Shown here: in pieces, positions 1 through 6,947 of the stretch
Position numbering within the stretch: position 1 is the stretch's first letter
Layout: every line of letters starts with the position of its first letter
Assembly: GCA_027660625.1 (NCBI GenBank)
Contig: JAQDNC010000004.1
Coordinates: 103,156-167,155 of the forward strand
Length of the DNA: 64,000 bases
Direction: 5' to 3'
Source: Coriobacteriaceae bacterium AM100-PB1-1D-6A
GTDB lineage: Bacteria > Actinomycetota > Coriobacteriia > Coriobacteriales > Coriobacteriaceae
The notes under the pieces: generated by a model
The model's input: the letters and a program-made list of their open reading frames with translations, nothing else
What the model was told of the DNA's origin: nothing
The model's database searches: none
Made by a program: the position numbers and the translations under genes

Positions 1-364
1 GCGCGGCTAAGCTGCGGTAGACCCACTCGTTGACCTGGGTGTTCTTGACGCCTGCGGTCTGCATAAGGGCGCCTACCTCGCAGATTGCTGTGAGCAGATC
101 GGCTTTGGGACCCGCGAGCTCGACCTCGATGCCGTGGTAGGCGGACACGCCGCGGTTCTCACTCACGTGGTCGATAAAGCCCTCGACGGTCTCAAGCTGC
201 TGGGCGAGAGCTGCATCATCGTCAGCGTCCAGCGCGACGAGTGCGTTCGATACCGTGAGGGCGGGATGTCCGCAGGGGACAAAGCCCTCGATGACATCCA
301 TAGCTTCGGTAATGGTTGAGCCCAGGCCCACGAGGGCATTGACGAGTTGCTGCTTGGTATCCAT
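1..364 (-). CDS. Hypothetical protein, 3' end outside the window
   Basis: An open frame runs on the minus strand from an ATG at 364 past the window start, giving at least 121 residues beginning MDTKQQLVNALVGLGSTI. An AAAGGACC ribosome site lies just upstream of the ATG, and the composition matches core genes. The visible part is acidic, probably helical, and has neither a signal peptide nor a membrane segment. I do not recognise the family. It is divergent from ssrA, and the 238 bases between them show no gene. Confidence 0.6.
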   Translation of the reverse strand, partial: MDTKQQLVNALVGLGSTITEAMDVIEGFVPCGHPALTVSNALVALDADDDAALAQQLETVEGFIDHVSENRGVSAYHGIEVELAGPKADLLTAICEVGALMQTAGVKNTQVNEWVYRSLAA

Positions 365-602
365 AACGGTCCTTTCGACGGGTCAATTTTGCTTGGCGAA
401 AATATACGTGACGCGTTCGGTGACAAAAGTGCGAAGTATGGTGCACATTATGGTCTTCACAGCTCGTGCATAGAGCAGCTGTCATCCTTTAGAACGTGGT
501 AAGATAGCTATCCACGAGCGGGGCTCACCCGCGTGTTCCTTGAAAAGTCGACGGTTATCGGGTGTTTGCAGGCCCGACGCCATCCAGACTTTCCCAGCAT
601 TC

Positions 603-966
603 GGGGGCGACTGGTTTCGACACGATAGCTCTGAGAGAGGAAGCAAGCCGAGGTCTCCTCGCCTCGTTAAACAGGGGTACCGTCAAATTGAATTGACAAC
701 AACTCTTCTTTTGAGCCTATGGCTCTCGCTGCTTAGTTTATAGCGGCGCGTCAACCCGGTGATTTCCCCGACACCGGCGCGACGTCATTTTAGGGGAATG
801 CTCCTGCGCACGTAATCGGTATGGCGCAGGCTAAGACCGAACCGGTTAGGACGCCGCGAGCGTGTCGCTGCGCGCAAAGCGTCCGAGACAAAACCAGCGA
901 CTGAGCTTGGAGATGCCAATCAGGGGGCTTTCGTGGACCGGAGTTCGATTCTCCGCGCCTCCACCA
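603..966 (+). ncRNA. ssrA: Transfer-messenger RNA (tmRNA)
   Basis: tmRNA rescues ribosomes stalled on broken mRNA and adds a degradation tag with SmpB. The 5' end GGGGGCG (603-609) pairs with CGCCTCC (956-962), followed by A and an encoded CCA. The tRNA-like T arm GAGTTCGATTCTC is complete. The tag frame runs from GAC at 696 to TAG at 735-737 and encodes DNNSSFEPMALAA, with the usual ALAA-type proteolysis signal. At 364 nt it is a normal one-piece tmRNA. The long minus-strand frame across it is spurious. Confidence 0.97.
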
Positions 967-975
967 ATAGTTACA

Positions 976-1009
976 AGCAGGTAGAGAAGTGTCTCTACCT
1001 GCTTTTTTA
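976..1009 (+). terminator. Terminator of ssrA
   Basis: A perfect 12-bp stem (AGCAGGTAGAGA with TCTCTACCTGCT) is followed directly by a T run. It lies 10 nt after the tmRNA CCA. Confidence 0.93.
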
Positions 1010-1024
1010 TTACATATAGATACC

Positions 1025-1080
1025 GCGGAGAATCGAACTCTGTGCAGGGCGCGGGCGTAAAGAAAACGCGTGAGCGTTTT
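1025..1080 (+). repeat. Inverted T-arm copy plus hairpin after ssrA
   Basis: Bases 1025-1040 are the exact reverse complement of the tmRNA T arm at 941-956 (16 of 16). A conserved tract CAGGGCGCGG and the hairpin AAAACGC-GTGA-GCGTTTT follow. The same order (RNA gene, terminator, inverted T arm, CAGGGYGCGG, AAAACGC hairpin) is found beside tRNA-Glu at about 20411-20508. The rest of 1081-1227 is GC-rich and palindromic with no gene. Confidence 0.7.
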
Positions 1081-1227
1081 TAGCCCGCGGGCGAGGGCGC
1101 CGGCAGGCGGCCGAAGCCGGAGCGGATTTGCGCAGCAAATACGCAGATTCTCCGCGCAAAGCTTCAACCCTATGCAGATGCGATGCCGATCGGACTGCAG
1201 CCTGCCATGCCCCGCATCAACGTCGCC

Positions 1228-1481
1228 CAAGGCGGAAAATCCATCCCAGAATTCCGGCTCAGACTGGGATGCGGTTTCCGGATGACGTTTCAAGCGGAAA
1301 CTGCATCCCGGAATCGACGTTCGGAATGGGATTCATTTTCCGGAAGACGCCTCAAGCGGATAGTTCATCCTGGAATCCGCGCTCAGAACGGGTCGCGCTT
1401 TCCCAACGGCGGTCCAAGCGGAAAGCGCATCCCGTAATCCCGCCTCAAACTGGGACGCACTTTCCGCTTCACCTGCCGCCT
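1228..1481 (+). repeat. Four tandem ~62-bp hairpin repeats
   Basis: Four degenerate units start with CAAGCGGA-like sequence at 1228, 1291, 1353 and 1415 and are 62 to 67 bp long. Each can fold on itself: a left arm like GGAAANNGCATCCC faces a right arm like GGGATGCNNTTTCC. Frames through the block are not coding-like. It fills the gap between ssrA and the patatin gene, and its function is unknown. Confidence 0.85.
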
Positions 1482-1552
1482 CAAAAAACCTGCGCGCCCT
1501 CCATCCCAAAACTGGGTAGAAGAAAGTCAAAACGCAATCGCAGGAGGTCAAT

Positions 1553-2431
1553 ATGACTGCAGAAGATAAGGCAAAGAACGCCGGCAAGGTCGCGCTCGTC
1601 TTGGAGGGTGGCAGTTTTCGTGGGCAGTTTACCGCCGGCGTGCTCGACGTTCTCATGGAGGCCGGTGTCGAAATTCCGGCGGTGTACGGCGTCTCGGCCG
1701 GTGCGCTCAATGGCGTCAACTACAAGTCGCACCAGATCGGTCGCACCAACCGAGTCAATTTGACCTTCTGCAACGACAGCCGCTACATGGGCGCCGCGTC
1801 GTTTGCGTCCACGGGTTCCATCGTGGGTTACGACTTTATCTTCAACGACGTCCAGGACCGCCTGGATCCTTTTGATAACGAGACGTTCGACGCCAGCCCT
1901 ATCGAGATGTACGCCGTCGCGACGGACATGCTGTTTGGAACCGCTGCCTACCTGCCGGTCAAAAGCGCCGTGCTCGACCTCGACGCCGTGCGCGCCTCGA
2001 CGTCGCTGCCGCTGGTGACGCCGCCGGTCGAGATCGACGGGCACAAATACGTCGACGGCGGCGTAGCCGATTCGGTTCCTATCGAGCATGTGCTGGAGGA
2101 GGCCGGCTTCGAGCGCGCGGTTGTCATCGTCACCCAGGACCGCTCGTATGAGAAAAAGCCCTACGAGTTTTTGCCGGCGGCGCGTGCGCGCTATGCCGAC
2201 TACCCCTATCTGCTCGAGGCTATCGAGACGCGCCACGACCGTTACAACATACAGCGCATGCACCTATGGAAGTATGAGCGCGAGGGCCGTGCGTTGGTCG
2301 TCGCTCCGCAAAAGCCGGTCGAGGTCGGCCATGTCGAGCACGATCCGGCAAAGCTTTTGGACCTGTATATCCAGGGCCGTCAGGAGGCAAAGCGCCTGCT
2401 CGCGGAAATCCAAGAGTTCGTTGAGCGCTAG
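1553..2431 (+). CDS. Patatin-like phospholipase family protein
   Basis: A 292-residue cytoplasmic acyl hydrolase of the RssA/YjjU type. It shows the oxyanion-loop motif GGSFRG (19-24), the nucleophile elbow GVSAG with Ser48, and the catalytic Asp168 in DGG, so the Ser-Asp dyad is complete. There is no signal peptide or membrane helix. A strong AGGAGGT site precedes the ATG. The physiological substrate cannot be told from sequence. It stands alone between repeat DNA and the rplM promoter. Confidence 0.9.
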   Translation: MTAEDKAKNAGKVALVLEGGSFRGQFTAGVLDVLMEAGVEIPAVYGVSAGALNGVNYKSHQIGRTNRVNLTFCNDSRYMGAASFASTGSIVGYDFIFNDVQDRLDPFDNETFDASPIEMYAVATDMLFGTAAYLPVKSAVLDLDAVRASTSLPLVTPPVEIDGHKYVDGGVADSVPIEHVLEEAGFERAVVIVTQDRSYEKKPYEFLPAARARYADYPYLLEAIETRHDRYNIQRMHLWKYEREGRALVVAPQKPVEVGHVEHDPAKLLDLYIQGRQEAKRLLAEIQEFVER

Positions 2432-2531
2432 CGACGGCGAACCCTCAAAAAATGACAACAGCTAAAGAGTTGGAAAAATCACGGCTCGTGGATGACATGT
2501 GCAGAAACTCTGGTCGGAGCCAAAATACCTG

Positions 2532-2559
2532 TTGACTCGTACGGCGAGCGGGGTAATAT
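2532..2559 (+). promoter_or_regulatory. Promoter of rplM-rpsI
   Basis: TTGACT at 2532-2537 and TAATAT at 2554-2559 are separated by 16 bp, about 65 bases before the rplM start. Confidence 0.7.
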
Positions 2560-2625
2560 GGACGGGTTACTTGCAGAGCCCCGTGAATCTCTGTAACAAC
2601 ACGTACTGTACATGGAGGAGTCTAA

Positions 2626-3069
2626 GTGATTTCGAAATCGACTCACTACGCCAAGCAGGGCGAGGTCCAGCGCAACTGGGTTCTCGTCGACGCCGATGGT
2701 GCTGTCCTGGGCCGTCTTGCCACCCAGATCGCAATGATCCTGCGCGGTAAGAACAAGCCCCAGTTCACGCCCAACAGCGACTGCGGCGACTTCGTTGTCG
2801 TCATCAACGCCGATAAGGTCCAGCTTACCGGTAACAAGGCCGACACGAAGACCTATTATCGCCACAGCGGCTACAACGGCGGCCTCAAGGCTGAGAGCTT
2901 CCGCCAGGCTATGGAGAAGCACCCGGAGAAGGTCATCGAGCGCGCCGTTCGCGGTATGCTGCCCAAGACCACCCTCGGCCGTGCCCAGATGACCAAACTT
3001 AAGGTCTACGCTGGTGCCGAGCATCCGCACGCTGCCCAGAACCCCACGAAGATTGAGCTGGAGGCTTAA
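2626..3069 (+). CDS. rplM: 50S ribosomal protein L13
   Basis: The 147-residue protein matches uL13 along its whole length, with the conserved [16 protein letters not shown] and RGMLPK blocks. L13 is an early-assembly protein of the large ribosomal subunit. The start is GTG behind GGAGGAG. It is followed after 2 bases by rpsI, the standard bacterial L13-S9 operon. Confidence 0.98.
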   Translation: MISKSTHYAKQGEVQRNWVLVDADGAVLGRLATQIAMILRGKNKPQFTPNSDCGDFVVVINADKVQLTGNKADTKTYYRHSGYNGGLKAESFRQAMEKHPEKVIERAVRGMLPKTTLGRAQMTKLKVYAGAEHPHAAQNPTKIELEA

Positions 3070-3071
3070 AG

Positions 3072-3467
<396 letters not shown>

Positions 3468-3498
3468 GGTTTTATCTCCTTACGAGATACAATGTACA

Positions 3499-3541
3499 AG
3501 CGGGGCCTGCCGATTGCTCGGCGGGTCCCGCTTTTCTTTTT
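3499..3541 (+). terminator. Terminator of rplM-rpsI
   Basis: The stem AAGCGGGGCCTGCCG / CGGCGGGTCCCGCTT with one mismatch is followed by TTCTTTTT. Confidence 0.92.
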
Positions 3542-3590
3542 CGACTAGGGTGGGCGACTGCGTTTTGCCCACTTGGGAAGGAGCGATCCT

Positions 3591-4928
3591 ATGCCCCAGA
3601 ACATCTTCGGTACCGATGGCGTCCGCGGCGTCGCCAACGCCGACCTCTCGTGCGACCTCGCGTTTCGCCTTGGTCGTGCGGCGACCAAGTTCCTTGGTCC
3701 GGACATTTGCATCGGCCGTGACACGCGTCTTTCGGGCACCATGCTCGAGAGTGCTCTGACCGCCGGCATTATGGCCGAGGGCGGCCGACCGCACTGCTGC
3801 GGCGTTATCCCTACGCCGGCCGTGGCGCTGCTCACCGTCCAAAACGAGCTCGACGGCGGCATCGTCATCTCTGCTTCGCACAATCCGCCGGAGTTCAACG
3901 GCATCAAGTTCTTTAGCCGCAAGGGCATGAAGCTTCCCGATGCTGTCGAGGAAGAGATCAGCGCCTGGGTCATGTCCGAGGAGGCCATGGCTGCCGATAC
4001 GCTGCCGACCGGTGCCGGCGTGGGTCACATCATCAAGATGAAGGACGCCCGCAAGGCATATGTCGATCATGCCATCAGCACGCTCGACGGCCTTAAGCTC
4101 GACGGCCTGGTTGTTGCCGTCGACTGCGGCCACGGCGCTTCTTGCCAGACCACGCCCGCCGCACTGCAGCGCCTGGGCGCCACGGTCCATGCCATCAACA
4201 CCGATTACTGCGGCACCGACATTAACGTCGAGTGCGGCTCCACTCATCTTGAGCCCCTGCGCGAGCTCGTGCTGCGCACCCACGCCGACATCGGCCTGGC
4301 CCACGATGGCGACGCCGATCGCGTGCTGTTCGTGGACAGCGAGGGCAACGAAATCGATGGCGACTACATCCTGGCCATCTGCGGCTCCGACTTGGCCGCT
4401 CGCGGCAAGCTCGCCAACTCCGAGATCGTCTCGACCGTTATGTGCAACCTAGGCTTCTCCATCGCCATGAAGGAGCAGGGCTTCGAGATGGTCCAGACCG
4501 CCGTGGGCGACCGCTATGTTCTCGAGCGTATGCTCGAGGACGGTGCCGTCATCGGCGGCGAGCAGTCCGGCCACATCATCTTCCTGGAGCACAACACCAC
4601 CGGCGACGGCTTGGTGACGGCCCTGCAGCTTCTGGCCGTGCTCAAGCGCACCGGCCGCACCCTCACCGACCTTGCCGGCATCATGAAGAAGTACCCGCAG
4701 GTACTTGTCAACGTACATTCCGACAATAAGGCCGGCCTGGACGATTGTCAGCCCATTTGGGACGCCGTCGCTGCCGCCGAGAAGGAGCTCAACGGTCGCG
4801 GCCGCATTCTGGTACGTCCGAGTGGCACCGAGCCGCTGGTCCGTGTGATGGCCGAGGCCGAGACGCACGAGTTGACCCAGCGTGTGGTTGACGACATCGT
4901 CGAGGTTGTCAAGCGCGAACTTCCCTAA
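3591..4928 (+). CDS. glmM: Phosphoglucosamine mutase
   Basis: GlmM converts glucosamine-6-phosphate to glucosamine-1-phosphate for UDP-GlcNAc and peptidoglycan synthesis. The 445-residue protein starts with FGTDGVRG, has the phosphoserine loop ISASHNP with Ser96, a metal loop DGDADR, and the C-terminal phosphate-binding RPSGTEP. The ATG at 3591 was chosen because GGAAGGAG lies 9 bases before it; an ATG 18 bases earlier lacks a site. Nearby nagB works on the same amino-sugar pool in the catabolic direction. Confidence 0.97.
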   Translation: MPQNIFGTDGVRGVANADLSCDLAFRLGRAATKFLGPDICIGRDTRLSGTMLESALTAGIMAEGGRPHCCGVIPTPAVALLTVQNELDGGIVISASHNPPEFNGIKFFSRKGMKLPDAVEEEISAWVMSEEAMAADTLPTGAGVGHIIKMKDARKAYVDHAISTLDGLKLDGLVVAVDCGHGASCQTTPAALQRLGATVHAINTDYCGTDINVECGSTHLEPLRELVLRTHADIGLAHDGDADRVLFVDSEGNEIDGDYILAICGSDLAARGKLANSEIVSTVMCNLGFSIAMKEQGFEMVQTAVGDRYVLERMLEDGAVIGGEQSGHIIFLEHNTTGDGLVTALQLLAVLKRTGRTLTDLAGIMKKYPQVLVNVHSDNKAGLDDCQPIWDAVAAAEKELNGRGRILVRPSGTEPLVRVMAEAETHELTQRVVDDIVEVVKRELP

Positions 4929-4999
4929 TGGTCAAAAACGGGTGCCAAGTGGTAAACTGTTAAAGTTATTTTGATTGATTGGTATGTCCGAGGGGGAGC

Positions 5000-5497
5000 A
5001 TGTTCACTAAAGTCCTGAGGTCTTTTGGTATGCGTGGTCGAGTCCTTACGCTGGATGCTCCCATCTCGGGCGACGTCATTCCGTTATCCGAGGTCAAAGA
5101 CCAGACGTTTGCTACCGGCCTTTTGGGCCAGGGCGTGGCGATTCAGCCTACCGGCACGCGTGTGATTGCGCCGGCAGACGCCAAGGTCGAGGCCATTTTT
5201 CCCACGGGTCACGCCGTTGCGCTCAACACGGTCGATGGTCTAGACGTGCTCATCCATGTTGGTTTGGACACTGTCCAGCTTGAGGGCAAGCATTTTAGCG
5301 TGCATGCACAGGTGGGTGATGTCGTCCATAAGGGCGACGTGCTTATCGAGTTCGATCGCGAGGCAATTGCTGCCGAGGGTTACGATGTGACGGTTCCCAT
5401 CTTGGTGTGCAACTCTGTTGAGTTCTCGAGCATCAAGGGCTCCGTTGGCGAGCATGTCGAGGAGATGGACCAGCTCATCGTTGCTCGCGAGCGCTAG
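5000..5497 (+). CDS. PTS glucose-type EIIA domain protein
   Basis: A free-standing 165-residue EIIA of the Crr/glucose superfamily. It shows the catalytic His pair: His71 in PTGHAV and His86 in LIHVGLDTV, the phospho-accepting one. It passes phosphate from HPr to an EIIB domain. The start is ATG at 5000 behind GAGGGGGAG. It is a single gene followed by a stable hairpin. The alpha-glucoside EIICB at 32899 lacks its own EIIA, so this protein is a plausible partner; that link is inference. Confidence 0.93.
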   Translation: MFTKVLRSFGMRGRVLTLDAPISGDVIPLSEVKDQTFATGLLGQGVAIQPTGTRVIAPADAKVEAIFPTGHAVALNTVDGLDVLIHVGLDTVQLEGKHFSVHAQVGDVVHKGDVLIEFDREAIAAEGYDVTVPILVCNSVEFSSIKGSVGEHVEEMDQLIVARER

Positions 5498-5537
5498 TCG
5501 CTCCGCTTGGCCTTTAGCCTACAATTCAATCACGTTT

Positions 5538-5571
5538 ACGGAGGGCGCCCTTGAAAGAGGGCGCCCTCCGT
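5538..5571 (+). terminator. Strong hairpin after the EIIA gene
   Basis: A perfect 14-bp GC-rich stem (CGGAGGGCGCCCT and its complement) closes a 6-base loop. No T run follows, so it may act as an mRNA 3' protector or a weak terminator. Confidence 0.6.
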
Positions 5572-5769
5572 GGCAAGATGGGGATTGTCCGAAGCTAAAC
5601 AGCTTTGGGTCACCGTGGACGGGCAGGGGCCTCGACGCGGTTAGACACGAGACACATATATTACGCGACCTCGCCCTGGTGGCCGCACACGTTGGTTGCG
5701 GCCGACGCGGGCCGCGGGCAAGTGCTTGTAAGGGGAGCCTTGCCTCTCTTCTACGAGAAAGGATGCGTA

Positions 5770-6498
5770 ATGAAGATCATTAAGGCTAAAGACTATGAGG
5801 ATATGAGCCGCAAGGCCGCCAATATCATCTCGGCCCAGGTTATCCTCAAGCCCGATTGCGTGCTGGGTCTTGCCACCGGCTCCACCCCGATTGGCGCCTA
5901 CAAGCAACTCGCCGCTTGGTACGAGAAGGGCGACGTCGACTTCGCCGAGGTTAGCACCTATAACCTGGACGAGTATCGTGGTCTTTCGCACGACGATCCC
6001 CAGAGCTATCACTACTTTATGCGCGAGAACTTCTTCGATCACATCAATATCGATCTGAACAACACGCACGTGCCCGATGGCTCCAACCCCGATGCCGCTG
6101 CTGCCTGCTCCGAGTACGACAAGATCGTCGCTGCCGCCGGTTACCCGGATCTGCAACTGCTCGGTATTGGTAATAACGGTCATATTGGCTTCAACGAGCC
6201 CGATGACCACTTCTCCAAGGGCACGCACTGCGTCGACCTGACCGAGAGCACCATTCAGGCCAACAGCCGCCTGTTCGACAGCATCGATGATGTGCCCCGT
6301 CAGGCTTACACCATGGGAACCCAGACCATCATGTATGCCCGCATGATCCTGGTTGTCGCCAACGGCGAGGCCAAGGCTCAGGCTGTGCACGATATGTGCT
6401 ATGGCCCGGTTACGCCCGAGTGCCCCGCTTCGATTCTGCAGCTCCACACCAACTGCGTCGTCGTTGCTGACGAGGCCGCTCTTTCGCTCTGCGAGTAA
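5770..6498 (+). CDS. nagB: Glucosamine-6-phosphate deaminase
   Basis: NagB converts glucosamine-6-phosphate to fructose-6-phosphate and ammonia. The 242-residue protein shows the phosphate loop LATGSTP (34-40), Asp67 in YNLDEY and the catalytic GNNGHIGFNEP stretch with His138 and Glu143. Asn136 stands where the E. coli enzyme has Asp141, as in shorter Gram-positive forms. The ATG at 5770 follows GAAAGG; longer frames upstream lack a site. The upstream 270 bases hold a TATATT -10-like element but no operator I can assign. Confidence 0.96.
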   Translation: MKIIKAKDYEDMSRKAANIISAQVILKPDCVLGLATGSTPIGAYKQLAAWYEKGDVDFAEVSTYNLDEYRGLSHDDPQSYHYFMRENFFDHINIDLNNTHVPDGSNPDAAAACSEYDKIVAAAGYPDLQLLGIGNNGHIGFNEPDDHFSKGTHCVDLTESTIQANSRLFDSIDDVPRQAYTMGTQTIMYARMILVVANGEAKAQAVHDMCYGPVTPECPASILQLHTNCVVVADEAALSLCE

Positions 6499-6527
6499 CG
6501 CGACCAAGCGATCTTACATAGCTTTTC

Positions 6528-6556
6528 AAAGGGCCCTCGCTTTGCGGGGGCCTTTT
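6528..6556 (+). terminator. Terminator of nagB
   Basis: An AAAGGGCCC-type stem with a short loop is followed by TTTTTAG, 30 bases after the stop codon. Confidence 0.85.
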
Positions 6557-6947
6557 TAGTGGACATAGGCCGTGGCGCATGCATGACGGAAACCTTGCCG
6601 CATGCTTGACTGGAGGGTTTGAAATTTTGCAATTCATTCTATAGCAGATTCTATGCACATTTGCCACCATAGAGTCGCAGGCGGTAGCGAGGAGTAGGCG
6701 AGTTGCGCAACTCAAATAAAAACAGTCGACTGCGCTACACTGCAAATGGGATGGGACATGCTGGCAAGCGCATTGACCTGCGCAAAGACCTATTGGTCGA
6801 GGGATAAGTTACCATCGGGCCTCGCTGTACAAAAACTTGCCAAACACGTACCGGCAGACAGCCAAAAACTCTAAGTCACGCTATTCACGGGGTGGCTCAT
6901 ATGGTTCTGCAGCTACGGTGTCCATATGGTCGAGTTGAGGAGCAGGT
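6557..6947 (+). promoter_or_regulatory. Leader region of the large regulator gene
   Basis: This 391-base stretch has no gene. It contains the perfect 14-bp palindrome GAGTTGCGCAACTC at 6700-6713, followed within 25 bases by a TACACT -10-like hexamer (6736-6741). The palindrome may be an operator of the regulator downstream. The start codon at 6948 is preceded by GAGGAG. Confidence 0.4.

Noticed and set aside
790..1293. 167-codon minus-strand frame across the tmRNA
   Set aside because: It is antisense to ssrA and continues into repeat DNA; the GESNSGP-type text is the usual false translation of T-arm sequence.
1228..1481. Possible CRISPR array
   Set aside because: The units are degenerate throughout, self-complementary and contiguous, with no unique spacers; no cas genes anywhere in the window.
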